NCBI RefSeq assembly: GCF_004194535.1
Contig: NZ_CP025781.1
Coordinates: 4,216,001-4,280,000, forward strand
Length of the DNA: 64,000 nucleotides
Direction of reading: 5' to 3'
Origin: Iodobacter fluviatilis
GTDB lineage: Bacteria; Pseudomonadota; Gammaproteobacteria; Burkholderiales; Chitinibacteraceae
This document shows, in pieces, positions 27,485 to 36,687 of this stretch (position 1 is the first letter of the stretch; every line of letters begins with the position of its first letter). The translations under genes were made by a program, and so were the position numbers. The notes under the pieces were generated by a model, which saw only the letters and a program-made list of their open reading frames with translations, did no database searches and was not told the origin of the DNA.

Positions 27485-28636
27485 ATGAGCTTCAACTCAC
27501 TAAAGCTTGCTGGGCGAGAATTACTCCCCATCGTGCAGGGCGGCATGGGTGTCGGCATTTCGGCACATAAATTAGCGGGTGCAGTGGCAAAAGAAAATGC
27601 CGTGGGCACCATTGCCAGCGTGGATTTACGCCAGCATCACCCCGATTTAATGGCCCAAACGCACCGCTGCCTAGATGCAAATTTAATCGACAAAGCAAAC
27701 CTAACGGCACTAGACCGCGAGATTTGCGCTGCAAAAGAGATCGCCAATGGCTGCGGTATGATTGCTGTCAATGTAATGAAAGCGGTGCGAGATCATGTGG
27801 CTCTGGTAAAGCAAGCCTGCGAAAGCGGCGCAAACGCCATTGTCATGGGCGCTGGCTTGCCAATTGATCTCCCAGAAATGACTGCCGATTACCCTAAAGT
27901 GGCACTCATCCCGATTTTGTCTGATGCACGCGGTGTGGCGATTATTTTAAAAAAATGGCTAAAAAAAGGCCGCCGAGCTGACGCGATTGTAATCGAGCAC
28001 CCCGGCCACGCCGGCGGCCACTTGGGCGCGGCGCGCATCAGCGATATACACGATGCACGTTTCGATTTTGCTAAAGTGCTGGCCGATTGCCACGCCCTAT
28101 TTGCCGAACTGGGCTTAGGCCGCGACGCGCCTAAATTGATCGTGGCGGGAGGCATAGATAGCCATGAAAAAGTCAGTCGCTGGCTTAGCAACGGGGCCGA
28201 TGCAGTGCAACTCGGCACTGCCTTTGCCGTCTGCGAAGAAGGCGATGCGCATATTAACTTCAAACAAACCTTAATCAACGCCAAAGCCAGCGATCTGGCC
28301 GAGTTTGTTAGCGTAGCCGGCCTACCCGCCCGCGCCGTTGCCACACCTTGGCTGAAGCAATACTTACGCCGCGAAAGTCATTTGCAAGCGCTCGCCAAGG
28401 CCGATCCACGCCGCTGCACCCAGCGCATGGATTGCCTTAGCCACTGCGGCCTGCGTGATGGCCTGAATAAAGTCGGCCAATTTTGCATCGATCTCAAACT
28501 GGCCTCCGCCATGCACGGCGAAGTCGATAAAGGCTTGTTTTTCAGAGGTAATGGCTCTCTCCCATTTGGAGAAGCCATTCGCCCTGTGCGTGAGCTGATT
28601 GATTATTTAATGAATGGCAGAATGGAGGCGGTGTAA
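27485..28636 (+). CDS. Nitronate monooxygenase (NPD family)
   Basis: 383 residues of the TIM-barrel FMN-dependent nitronate monooxygenase/2-nitropropane dioxygenase family. Visible are the FMN-site start LPIVQGGMGVGISAHKLAGAVAKENAVGTIAS, the catalytic His segment VIEHPGHAGGHLG, and VAGGIDSHEKVSRWLSNGADAVQLGTAFAVCEE. It oxidises alkyl nitronates (and possibly propionate 3-nitronate) to carbonyl compounds and nitrite or nitrate. It is longer than the usual 310-350 residues because of a C-terminal extension rich in cysteines (CTQRMDCLSHCGLRDG), of unknown role. It is divergent from the ClpP-like gene. Confidence 0.88.
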   Translation: MSFNSLKLAGRELLPIVQGGMGVGISAHKLAGAVAKENAVGTIASVDLRQHHPDLMAQTHRCLDANLIDKANLTALDREICAAKEIANGCGMIAVNVMKAVRDHVALVKQACESGANAIVMGAGLPIDLPEMTADYPKVALIPILSDARGVAIILKKWLKKGRRADAIVIEHPGHAGGHLGAARISDIHDARFDFAKVLADCHALFAELGLGRDAPKLIVAGGIDSHEKVSRWLSNGADAVQLGTAFAVCEEGDAHINFKQTLINAKASDLAEFVSVAGLPARAVATPWLKQYLRRESHLQALAKADPRRCTQRMDCLSHCGLRDGLNKVGQFCIDLKLASAMHGEVDKGLFFRGNGSLPFGEAIRPVRELIDYLMNGRMEAV

Positions 28637-29029
28637 GACTATGCGAGAAAAATCCAAATCTTGAGCCACGGAGGGTACCGAGAACACGGAGTTACACGGA
28701 GAAAAACAAAGCTTGAATTAAGTTGTTTTGCAGGTTTTGAGTGTTTGTAATGCCCAGCAATAAGGATTTATATCGCGGCTAGTTGCACGGGGCTTAAATT
28801 TCCCCTTGAAACACGCCGTAGCGAGGAACAAGCGGGGCGGGGGATCGCTTGGGAGCGAGGAACGAGCTGATCCCGTCCGCCGCCGACTCGATTGTCAGCA
28901 GCGAAGGGGTCTTCGTGTTATTGGTGTTGTGGCTTGGCTTCGTTTTTTGGCCACACAAGCGCGGGACACCGCACCTAAATTAACGTGCCGAAGGCACTAA
29001 AAAAACGACCTCAACGTAACATCAAGCCC
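28637..29029. other. Intergenic region with CACGGAG-type repeats
   Basis: 393 bp between the nitronate monooxygenase and cadA stop codons. At 28674-28702 the heptamer CACGGAG (or a one-base variant) recurs three times, a low-order repeat also hinted at 34391-34420 as CACAGAG. A GC-rich stretch with GCGAGGAAC units follows (28812-28870). A short forward frame here has no recognisable product and is not called. Confidence 0.5.
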
Positions 29030-31186
29030 TCACCCCCTCAACAACCTCAAACCATTCAATACCACCAACAAACTCACCCCCATATCGGCAAAGACCGCCA
29101 TCCATAACGTGCCGTGGCCAGCTAAGGTGAGCGCTAGAAACACCGCTTTCACTAACAGCGCCAGCGTGATGTTTTGCACCAAGATGCGATGCGTGGCACT
29201 AGACAGGCGGATAAATTCGGGGATTTTGCGTAGATCGTCGTCCATCAGCGCCACGTCGGCGGTTTCGATGGCGGTGTCTGTGCCTGCCGCGCCCATGGCA
29301 AAGCCAATATCGGCGCGAGCTAAGGCCGGTGCATCGTTGATGCCGTCCCCGACCATGCCGGACGATGCGGCCATGCCTTCCACAAGGCGCAGCTTGTCTT
29401 CTGGTAGTAAATTGCCGTGCGCTTGGGCGATACCCAGATCGCTAGCAATCGCCGCCACGGTGTGCTCGTTATCTCCTGACAATACAATTGTTTCCACGCC
29501 TAAGGCTTGCAGCTGGGCAATTGCTTCGCGGCTACTTGGCCGCACGGTATCGGCCACGGCAAACAGCGCCAGTACGCGATCAGAGGCCAATACCACCACC
29601 GATTTGCCCTGCATTTCCAGCACTTGCAGCTTTTCTTCCAGCGCGAGCGAGCAAAGGCCCAGCTCTTCGATCAGGCGATGATTACCCATTGCATAAGAGA
29701 TGCCCTCAATCTGCCCGCTGATGCCGCGTCCCAACAGCGCTTTCACATCACTGACTTCAAGATAATCATTGATCTGAGCCGCAATCGCTTTAGAAACAGG
29801 GTGATCCGAGCGCGCACCAAGGCTGGCGGCGATACGCTGGCAAACATCGGACGACACATCCGCCAAGGCCACCATATCGGTCTGCACCGGCTTACCAAAA
29901 GTGAGCGTGCCGGTTTTATCCAGCGCTAGGCTTTTTAGCTTGCGCCCTTCTTCTAGATAAGTACCACCCTTAATTAAAATACCCAGCCGCGCCGCACGGG
30001 CAAGGCCGCTGACAATCGTTACCGGAGTAGAAATCACCAAGGCACAGGGGCAGGCAATCACCAGCATCGCCAACGCACGATAAATCCATTCCTGCCACGC
30101 GCCCCCCAAGAATAGCGGCGGAATCACCGCCACAGCCAAGGCCAGCGCGCAAACAACGGGGGTATAAATTTTAGAAAAGCGATCCACAAAACGCTGGGTT
30201 GGCGCACGCACGCCTTGCGCCGCCTCTACCACATGGATAATCCGCGCCAGCATGGTGTTGCCCGCCACCGCCGTAACCCGATATTCAAACGAGCCGGTTT
30301 CATTAATCGTGCTGGCAAACACCGTGTCGCCAATATTCTTTTCTATCGGCAGGCTCTCGCCGGTAATCGCCGCCTGATTAATAAACGATTGCCCCAAGAT
30401 TACCTCGCCATCCAGCGCAATCCGCTCGCCAGGCTTTACCCGCAAAATACTGCCGAGTGCAATATTGGCCGCCGCCTGCTCTTGCCAGCTGCCATCCACC
30501 TGCTGCACCGTGGCGCGCTCTGGGGTCAACTGTAATAAGCCGCTAATCGCGTTTCGGGCGCGGCCCAAAGATTTGGCCTCGATCAACTCGGCAAGGGTAA
30601 ACAACACCATCACCATCGCCGCTTCAGGCCACTGGCCAATTAACAACGCACCCGTCACCGCAATACTCATCAGCGCATTGATATTTAAATCGCCGTTAGA
30701 AACGGCAATCCAGCCTTTTTTGTAAGTCGTCAGACCACAAGTCAGCACCGCCGCAATCGCAAGCACCGCCGTTAACCACACCGGCATCGCCAGCCAATCG
30801 CAAACCTCGGCCCCCACCGCCAGCACACCTGCCAGCGCCAAGGGCCACCAAGGTTTAGCCACTTCGGCAACCACCGTTTTCGTCCCATCATCCACACGCG
30901 GCGTAAAGCCCAGCTCAGCAATCGCAGCCAGAATTGCAGGCAAGGCCGCTTGGCTATGCGAAACAGTGAGCACGCGTTGCAGCAAATTGAACTGCAAACC
31001 ACTCACATCTGCCATCGCCCCCAGCTTTTTACGAATCAGCCCTTCCTCTGTCGGGCAATCCATCTGCTGAATATGAATACGGCTTAACACCCCAGCGCCA
31101 TCGCCTTGAGGCAAAGGCGGTGGAGGCGAGCCAACAACGCGGTAGCGAGGTTTGGCGGGGGAAGAATGGTTGCAACAATTGGACAC
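29030..31186 (-). CDS. cadA: Heavy-metal P-type ATPase (CadA/ZntA type)
   Basis: 718 residues starting at a GTG (31186) with an AGGAG ribosome site eight bases upstream. The N-terminus has a CC pair (SNCCNHSS) and an HMA-type MDCPTEEGLIRKKLG segment. The P-ATPase core follows with the P-domain signature DKTGTLT, the metal-site motif CPC in VIACPCALVIS, TGESLPIEKN (A-domain) and GDGINDAPALARADIGFAMG. The CPC plus HMA plus CC combination is that of Zn/Cd/Pb-exporting P1B ATPases. It pumps soft divalent metals out of the cytoplasm. Its promoter matches a MerR-type site, and cadR lies at 33373. Confidence 0.95.
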   Translation of the reverse strand: MSNCCNHSSPAKPRYRVVGSPPPPLPQGDGAGVLSRIHIQQMDCPTEEGLIRKKLGAMADVSGLQFNLLQRVLTVSHSQAALPAILAAIAELGFTPRVDDGTKTVVAEVAKPWWPLALAGVLAVGAEVCDWLAMPVWLTAVLAIAAVLTCGLTTYKKGWIAVSNGDLNINALMSIAVTGALLIGQWPEAAMVMVLFTLAELIEAKSLGRARNAISGLLQLTPERATVQQVDGSWQEQAAANIALGSILRVKPGERIALDGEVILGQSFINQAAITGESLPIEKNIGDTVFASTINETGSFEYRVTAVAGNTMLARIIHVVEAAQGVRAPTQRFVDRFSKIYTPVVCALALAVAVIPPLFLGGAWQEWIYRALAMLVIACPCALVISTPVTIVSGLARAARLGILIKGGTYLEEGRKLKSLALDKTGTLTFGKPVQTDMVALADVSSDVCQRIAASLGARSDHPVSKAIAAQINDYLEVSDVKALLGRGISGQIEGISYAMGNHRLIEELGLCSLALEEKLQVLEMQGKSVVVLASDRVLALFAVADTVRPSSREAIAQLQALGVETIVLSGDNEHTVAAIASDLGIAQAHGNLLPEDKLRLVEGMAASSGMVGDGINDAPALARADIGFAMGAAGTDTAIETADVALMDDDLRKIPEFIRLSSATHRILVQNITLALLVKAVFLALTLAGHGTLWMAVFADMGVSLLVVLNGLRLLRG

Positions 31187-31214
31187 GGTGCGTACTCCTG
31201 ATATGCTTCAGACC

Positions 31215-31245
31215 ATTACACAGCCTGAAGCCACTTTAGGGTCAA
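31215..31245 (-). promoter_or_regulatory. MerR/CadR-type promoter of cadA
   Basis: On the minus strand TTGACC (31240-31245) is followed after exactly 19 bp by TGTAAT (31215-31220). The spacer CTAAAGTGGCTTCAGGCTG is partly palindromic, as CadR/PbrR operators are. A 19-bp spacer is the hallmark of promoters activated by MerR-family regulators. The ATPase start codon lies 29 bp past the -10. CadR at 33373 is the obvious regulator. Confidence 0.8.
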
Positions 31246-31341
31246 GCTTTATGTTCAAATAAATTCAACATTTCAAGTCCTTAAAAAAACAATGTACTTC
31301 CCAACTCATGCCTAATTACAAAAAACGCACCGCTTTAACTT

Positions 31342-31377
31342 AAAAAAATGCCAGTCCGCATAATACAGACTGGCATT
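31342..31377 (-). terminator. Terminator of the lipoprotein operon
   Basis: AATGCCAGTC and GACTGGCATT form a 10-bp stem with an 11-base loop. On the minus strand it is followed by seven T (complement of 31342-31348), placing it just after the DUF799 lipoprotein gene and before cadA. Confidence 0.9.
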
Positions 31378-31415
31378 GGCATGACTCAATCACTCTACAA
31401 ACACAATTCGTTCGT

Positions 31416-32087
31416 TTAATGAACCGCATCTTTATTATAAGAAACAGAACGAGGGCCATATAAAAGCCCACCTGCATGGCCAGCGGATAAAAGCCGCTGA
31501 CTTGCTATGCCTGCAATCGGATGGCCCGCATCCGTTACCGAATTGCCAATTTGTTTAATTGCCGCCATTACAAGGGCACCAATAATACCGCCACCATTAG
31601 GATTGCCGCTTTCGCTACTAGATGCCGAAGCAACACCTGCCCACAACAATTTGCCGGTTTTTAAATCAACTAATTTCGCATTGGCAGTCACTTCGGTCAC
31701 GCTATCAATAATTAAATAAGTCGTGCCGTATTTATTGACCGTAATGTAAAGCGCCGCATCTGCACCAAAAATTTCTTTTAACTTAGCTGTCGAAACAGCA
31801 TGAATCTCAGCCGCACTATTCAAGCCATTTTGCTTGAAAGTTTCATTAACCAACGTTACCGGCAACACATAGTAACCCGCCTCTGCTAGGGGATAAGAAA
31901 CCTGAGACAGCATGCTATATGTCGCCTTAACATCAGGGGATTCATTCACAGGTGGCAACACCAAAATTGAACGAGGTCGGCTTTCTTTTAACGCCGTATA
32001 GTCATACGCTTTAGGCGTAGCGCATCCTGCAACTAAAGCCACAACAGATAGGCTAGCACATAGCTTAAATATTTTTTCTAGCATCAT
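31416..32087 (-). CDS. DUF799/GNA1162-like lipoprotein
   Basis: 223 residues with a lipoprotein signal peptide (lipobox VAGC, Cys near residue 22). The region RSILVLPPVNESPDVKATYSMLSQVSYPLAEAGYYVLPV is the DUF799 core, the family of the meningococcal GNA1162 lipoprotein. A glycine-rich segment (NPNGGGIIGALVMAAIKQIGNS) follows. The gene starts 6 bp after the DUF4810 gene, with an AAGGACG ribosome site. It should sit at the inner face of the outer membrane. The three-gene order CsgG-like, DUF4810, DUF799 is a conserved cassette, probably forming a lipoprotein complex; its job is not established. Confidence 0.85.
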   Translation of the reverse strand: MMLEKIFKLCASLSVVALVAGCATPKAYDYTALKESRPRSILVLPPVNESPDVKATYSMLSQVSYPLAEAGYYVLPVTLVNETFKQNGLNSAAEIHAVSTAKLKEIFGADAALYITVNKYGTTYLIIDSVTEVTANAKLVDLKTGKLLWAGVASASSSESGNPNGGGIIGALVMAAIKQIGNSVTDAGHPIAGIASQRLLSAGHAGGLLYGPRSVSYNKDAVH

Positions 32088-32093
32088 CGTCCT

Positions 32094-32453
32094 TTAAAGC
32101 TTGTGTTTTTTCAGCAAAAAATCCATATAAGTAGCAGACTCTGGGAAGAGCGTTTTTTCAGCCAATAGTTCTTTTTCTAGCTGATCCAGCTTTCCTACTG
32201 AGGAATACAGCAAGCCTAAATGTGCGTGATAACCTGGTGGCGGGGTATTTCCCTTTGCCTGAATCTTTTGCAGATCCTCCTCAAGTTTAGCGATTTGCTC
32301 TTCAGCAGCTTCACCTTTCAAATACTCATAAACCTGCGCTTGATAGCCTTCCCACTGGTAAAGCGTTTTAGGAGGGGTACTGCATCCCACCAACAAAGCG
32401 CCGCCCAACAATGCAAAGGGAAGCATCGTTTTTTTTATGAATATTTTTTTCAT
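32094..32453 (-). CDS. DUF4810 lipoprotein
   Basis: 119 residues from ATG 32453, which overlaps the stop of the upstream gene as TAATG (translational coupling). A lipoprotein signal (LLVGCSTPP) is followed by an all-helical, TPR-like region (YQAQVYEYLKGEAAEEQIAKLEEDLQKIQAKGN, HAHLGLLYSSVGKLDQLEKELLAEKTLFPES). Middle member of the three-lipoprotein operon. TPR-like repeats suggest it bridges its two neighbours; function unknown. Confidence 0.85.
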   Translation of the reverse strand: MKKIFIKKTMLPFALLGGALLVGCSTPPKTLYQWEGYQAQVYEYLKGEAAEEQIAKLEEDLQKIQAKGNTPPPGYHAHLGLLYSSVGKLDQLEKELLAEKTLFPESATYMDFLLKKHKL

Positions 32454-33124
32454 TATGGTTTCCAAGCACCTGTATCAATCGCTAATACCAAATTATCCAC
32501 CGCCTCACGCAGCGCTAATTCCAGCACTTTGCCATTAAGCGTTGAATCGTAGCTAGCCGTACCACCAAAGCCTACAACTTCACGGTTAGACAAACTGTAT
32601 TCGCCAGCGCCTTGGCTTGAAAACACCACTTCAGACGTTGCAATGTTGACAATATTTAAGTTTACTTTGGCATATGCAATTTGTGATTTTCCACGGCCTA
32701 ACAACCCAAACAATTGTTGATCGCCCACTTCCTTACGGCCAAATTCGGTGACATCTCCCGTTACTACATAATCAGCCCCCTTCAGAGACTGGGCCTGCTT
32801 TTTAATGGCGGCCTCTTGCTTCATCTCGTCCAGATTGTCGCGATCCAGCACATTAAAACGATTGGTTTGTTGCAAATGGGTAATTAAAATTGTTTTAGAT
32901 TGCCCGCCCATACGATCAATGCCATCAGAAAAAATACCTCGCATATAGCTAGAACGGTTTTCAAACTTACCTACCGCAATTGGCGTACGTACACCGACGT
33001 ATGGCCTAGCCGCGCTTTCTACTTTTTGTACAGCCAAAGAACGCGAGCTTTCTGTTGCGCATCCTGCCAATGTGGATAATAAAGCTACGGTGGCAAGAAG
33101 AGGAATCGCTCTGAGCTGTTTCAT
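32453..33124 (-). CDS. CsgG/HfaB-family lipoprotein
   Basis: 223 residues from the ATG at 33124, chosen over 33151 because the lipoprotein signal (lipobox LAGC) then has normal length. The body PIAVGKFENRSSYMRGIFSDG, QTNRFNVLDRDNLDEMKQEA, and GADYVVTGDVTEFGRKEVGDQ is CsgG-like, the fold used in curli secretion and related outer-membrane assemblies. Here no curli genes accompany it; instead it is the first gene of the DUF4810/DUF799 operon. It is divergent from cadR, with about 250 bp between them. Confidence 0.87.
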   Translation of the reverse strand: MKQLRAIPLLATVALLSTLAGCATESSRSLAVQKVESAARPYVGVRTPIAVGKFENRSSYMRGIFSDGIDRMGGQSKTILITHLQQTNRFNVLDRDNLDEMKQEAAIKKQAQSLKGADYVVTGDVTEFGRKEVGDQQLFGLLGRGKSQIAYAKVNLNIVNIATSEVVFSSQGAGEYSLSNREVVGFGGTASYDSTLNGKVLELALREAVDNLVLAIDTGAWKP

Positions 33125-33372
33125 AAATTTGTTTCCGTTTTTTTGAAGCAAGGCTCCGCATCATACTTAGGCATTTAGTAAGAGTAAATTTGATTTTGTC
33201 ATAAGACTCTCTTACATTAGCCATTCTTTCCCTTGCGCAATACAACACCAGCTCATTTACTACTTATATATTTTCAGCGCTCTTACCCCCAACGCTTGCA
33301 AGCAATACGGTGCAATCCTGAAGCAGCAAACTAAAGCCTAAGCGGCCTAACCATTATTAAAGAGTATGCATT

Positions 33373-33804
33373 ATGAAAATCGGTGAGCTCGCCCAAGCTG
33401 CACAATGCACAGTTGAAACGGTAAGGTATTACGAAAAGGAGTCTCTGCTGCCCGAGCCTGCCCGCACCAGCGGCAATTATCGTGATTACAGCGAGCTACA
33501 TCTAGAGCGCTTAAGCTTTATTCGTAACTGTCGTGCACTGGATATGACGCACCAGGAAATCCGAGCCTTATTGCAATTAATGGACCAGCCTGAAGACAAC
33601 TGTCACTCGGTAAATAATCTGCTCGACGCACATATAGAGCATGTCAGCGTCAGGATTCAAGAGCTGCTTAAGCTGGAAACGCAGCTTAAAACGCTAAGGC
33701 AGCAGTGCCAGAGCGAGCAAGCGGTGCAAGACTGCGGCATTGTGCAAGGTTTAAACAATATGGAAGTCAGCAATACCCCTGAACGGCATACTCATTTAGG
33801 CTAA
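33373..33804 (+). CDS. cadR: Cd(II)/Pb(II)-responsive MerR-family regulator
   Basis: 143 residues. The N-terminal winged helix (MKIGELAQAAQCTVETVRYYEKESLLPEPAR) and the coiled-coil dimer helix are typical of MerR proteins. The metal ligands of CadR are visible: Cys77 (in DNCHSV), Cys112 and a third Cys at 121 in a short C-terminal loop, followed by a His-containing tail (ERHTHLG). It should activate the cadA promoter at 31215-31245 on cadmium, lead or zinc binding. The two are separated by the three lipoprotein genes, unusual because cadR and cadA are normally adjacent or divergent. Confidence 0.9.
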   Translation: MKIGELAQAAQCTVETVRYYEKESLLPEPARTSGNYRDYSELHLERLSFIRNCRALDMTHQEIRALLQLMDQPEDNCHSVNNLLDAHIEHVSVRIQELLKLETQLKTLRQQCQSEQAVQDCGIVQGLNNMEVSNTPERHTHLG

Positions 33805-33849
33805 TATCTTACACACGTAAAATCCACACCTCACCCACCGGACTCGTGA

Positions 33850-34413
33850 ATGTCGCCTTTCTTTAGAAAAATCGTCCTCTATATCGTCGCCCGCCCGCGC
33901 CTTGTTGCAAAGCTGATGAAATTTGGCTTGAACTGGTTTCCCGCCATTCGCCGCACAGGCTGCAAAGTGACCGCCGTATCTCCTGATGTGCGCTATATCC
34001 GCGTAGAGCTACCGCTCAATTGGAAGACGCGCAATATCAATGGCACGATTTTTGGCGGCAGCATGTTTGCCGCCACCGACCCATTTTATATGAGCATCTT
34101 GTATTTTAATCTGGGGGACGATTATGTAGTGTGGGATAAAGGCGGCACCATCCGCTTTAAACGCCCAGGCCGTGGCACGCTGGTGGTCGAATTCAGAGTC
34201 GACGAAGCTGAACTTACAGAAATCCGTGACCTGCTCGCCCTCACCCCAGAAATAGACCGCGTCTACCCTGTGCAATTGATCGATCAAAAAGGCTATGTCT
34301 GCGCCGAAGTCGAGCGTGTTTTATACATTGCACATAAAAGCACATACGACAATAAAATGGCCGAGCGTCGAGCAAAGAGGGATTTACTCACCACAGAGAA
34401 CGCAGGGGATTAA
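33850..34413 (+). CDS. DUF4442 thioesterase-like protein
   Basis: 187 residues of the DUF4442 hot-dog fold group. Typical segments are FGLNWFPAIRRTGCKVTAVSPD, RNINGTIFGGSMFAATDPFYMSILY and FKRPGRGTLVVEFRV. Members resemble thioesterases but their substrate is generally unknown. It follows cadR by 45 bp and could be read from the same transcript. No signal peptide. A CACAGAG-type repeat overlaps its 3' end. Confidence 0.8.
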   Translation: MSPFFRKIVLYIVARPRLVAKLMKFGLNWFPAIRRTGCKVTAVSPDVRYIRVELPLNWKTRNINGTIFGGSMFAATDPFYMSILYFNLGDDYVVWDKGGTIRFKRPGRGTLVVEFRVDEAELTEIRDLLALTPEIDRVYPVQLIDQKGYVCAEVERVLYIAHKSTYDNKMAERRAKRDLLTTENAGD

Positions 34414-34493
34414 ATGCACAGAGTGCTCGCTGACTTTTGAAAGCCTTGCTTAGCATTTTTATCGACCCATCGTGCAAACCCCCATGCCAATCA

Positions 34494-35411
34494 TTACTCA
34501 TCATGACAAATAGCCTGCACATGCCCCCGCAGCCAGCGGTGGACCGGATCAGCGTGGTGGCGGGTGTGCCAGCTCTGACTAATCTCCACGCCCGCCATCA
34601 TAACCGGCAGCTCAAAGCAATATAGATGATGCTGCGGCATGGCCCAGCGGACAAAAGGCTCGGGCATGGCGGTAATAAAATCTGAGCTGGCCGCCATCAT
34701 CAGCGCCGCCTGAAAGCCAGGTGCCACTATCGCCACGCGCCGTTGCAAGCCCAAGGCGTTAAGCGCAGCATCCATACGGCCCGCCTCTTGACCACGCCGC
34801 GATGCAGAAATATGCGGCCACGCCACAAAATCCTCTGCGCTCACCACTTGGCCCGCAAGGGGATGGCCTGCCCGTACCACGCCAACAAAAGAAGCACTAA
34901 ACAGCGGCTGATTGTAAACCTCCGGCTCTACTCGCCCCGCCACACCGATATCCAGATCGATACTGCCATTACGCAAGGCTTCAATATTTTTATCCGCACG
35001 GGAAACAAAATGTAAGGAGATATCAGGCGCTTCAACCCGCAGGGCCGCAGCCAGCCGACTGGCCCACGCCCCTAAAAAACCATCGTTGGCACGCAAAGTA
35101 AACGTGCGTTGCAGACGGGTAAAATCTACCTCTTGTGGCGTAAACACGCTCTGCACTTCTTCAATGGCCGCCCTTACCCGCGCATGCAAAGCCAGCGCCC
35201 GTGGTGTTGGCACAAGGCCGCGCCCAGCGGGGACAAACAAGGGATCGCCAATGGCTTCGCGTAAACGCGTTAAACGGCGGCTCATCGCAGGCGGGCTAAG
35301 ATGCAATGCCCGTGCAGCACCTACCACACTGCCTTCGCGCAACAGTGCGTCCAGATCTAATAACAAATTGAAATCAAGATATTTCACGGCAACTTTCCTA
35401 TGCTGCAACAC
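34494..35411 (-). CDS. LysR-family transcriptional regulator
   Basis: 305 residues from 35411; the HTH region is near the N-terminus (NLLLDLDALLREGSVVGAARALHLSPPAMSRRLTRLREAIG), and the first seven or so residues could be dispensable because a GTG lies in frame just downstream. A typical LysR substrate domain follows (LQRTFTLRANDGFLGAWASRLAAAL). The gene is divergent from the EamA transporter at 35681, its probable target. The effector is unknown. This DNA-binding domain is the LxxLDxLL subtype found with NodD/SyrM-like regulators. Confidence 0.9.
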   Translation of the reverse strand: MLQHRKVAVKYLDFNLLLDLDALLREGSVVGAARALHLSPPAMSRRLTRLREAIGDPLFVPAGRGLVPTPRALALHARVRAAIEEVQSVFTPQEVDFTRLQRTFTLRANDGFLGAWASRLAAALRVEAPDISLHFVSRADKNIEALRNGSIDLDIGVAGRVEPEVYNQPLFSASFVGVVRAGHPLAGQVVSAEDFVAWPHISASRRGQEAGRMDAALNALGLQRRVAIVAPGFQAALMMAASSDFITAMPEPFVRWAMPQHHLYCFELPVMMAGVEISQSWHTRHHADPVHRWLRGHVQAICHDE

Positions 35412-35680
35412 AGCAAAAATCCAGATCTTAAATCACAGAAAACAAGACGCTTTACAAAAAGAACGTTAAAAATTAGCTAATTAGCGGCGTTGCCACACCC
35501 TACCTCAACGTTTTTTATCAGAGATACAGCGTGTTTTTGTGAGGCACCATACTCAAAGCATCACCGCTAGCGTGCAAATACATGCAAAAAATGCAGCAAT
35601 GGATTGCAATAATGTCAATTTACACAATAGTAAGGCTTGCTGGACGATAGGGCTATCTTCTTATGACGGGCTAAATCATT

Positions 35681-36580
35681 ATGCAACCCATCACTCCAGC
35701 CGCCCCTGTAGCTATCAATTCTTCTTTCTACCCCCTACTGGCCATCCTGATCTGGACAGGCAACACCCTTGTTACCAAAGCCGCCGCCGTGGTGATTGAG
35801 CCCGCAGCCATTGCTTTTTACCGCTGGCTGCTGGCAGGGCTGGTTTTAACACCGTTTGTATTACGCACCGTGTGGCAACAACGCGCCATTGTGGCGGCGC
35901 ACTGGCCCAAGCTCGCTTTCCTAGGGTGTTTAGGTATGGGCATGTATCAGGGGCTGGCTTATGAAGCGGCAAAAACCACCTCGGCCATCCATATGGGCGT
36001 GGTAGTGGCTTTAATGCCGCTATTTTCTACCCTGTTAGCCAGTTTATTTGTGGGTGAAGCACTCACAGCAGCGCGATTCGGCGGGGTGGGATTATCTCTT
36101 TTAGGCCTACTGATCCTCTGCACCCACGGCCAGCCCGCCACTTTGCTTCACGGCGCAGTGCAGCTAGGCGACGCGCTTATGCTGATCGCTGTGGCATCAA
36201 ATGCGCTCTACGGCGTGTTGCTGAAACGTTGGGCACTGCCGCTATCAACCTGGCAGCAGCTGTATGTGCAAGTTGGGTTTGGCATTCTGATGCTATTGCC
36301 CTTCTGGTGGCTGGCCCCCGTCTCGCCCATTACTGCACAAAATATCCCCTTGATTTTGTATGCAGGCATTCCCGCCTCAATCGGCGCACCGTTCTTCTGG
36401 ATGAACGGCATAAAAATCCTCGGCCCAGCCCGCGCCAGCCTCTTTATGAACCTACTCCCTTTATTTGTAGCGCTGGCGGCATCCACCCTACTGGACGAAC
36501 AGCTCTATGCTTACCATGCAGTAGGCGGAGTGCTGGCGCTGGCAGGGGTTTGGTGGGGGCAGCGGGTGGCTAGTGAGTGA
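35681..36580 (+). CDS. EamA/DMT-family transporter
   Basis: 299 residues with ten predicted membrane helices in two EamA repeats (LLAILIWTGNTLVTKAAAVVIEPAAIAFYRWLLAGL ... and ... LIAVASNALYGVLLKRWALPLSTWQQLYVQVGFGI). Drug/metabolite-superfamily exporters of this type move amino acids or other metabolites out of the cell. It is divergent from the LysR gene, which probably controls it. Substrate not decided. Confidence 0.88.
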   Translation: MQPITPAAPVAINSSFYPLLAILIWTGNTLVTKAAAVVIEPAAIAFYRWLLAGLVLTPFVLRTVWQQRAIVAAHWPKLAFLGCLGMGMYQGLAYEAAKTTSAIHMGVVVALMPLFSTLLASLFVGEALTAARFGGVGLSLLGLLILCTHGQPATLLHGAVQLGDALMLIAVASNALYGVLLKRWALPLSTWQQLYVQVGFGILMLLPFWWLAPVSPITAQNIPLILYAGIPASIGAPFFWMNGIKILGPARASLFMNLLPLFVALAASTLLDEQLYAYHAVGGVLALAGVWWGQRVASE

Positions 36581-36687
36581 GGCGACTTAGGCAAAAGCAT
36601 AAGCCGCCACTCTGGCGAAGGGAGCAAGCATCATGACAAAGGCATTACACTTCAAGTGCTCTTTTTTAAACTTAATAACGAAGGGGT

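Noticed and set aside
28806-29000. Short forward frame in the cadA 3' spacer
   Set aside because: GC-rich repeat-like DNA, no product recognised.
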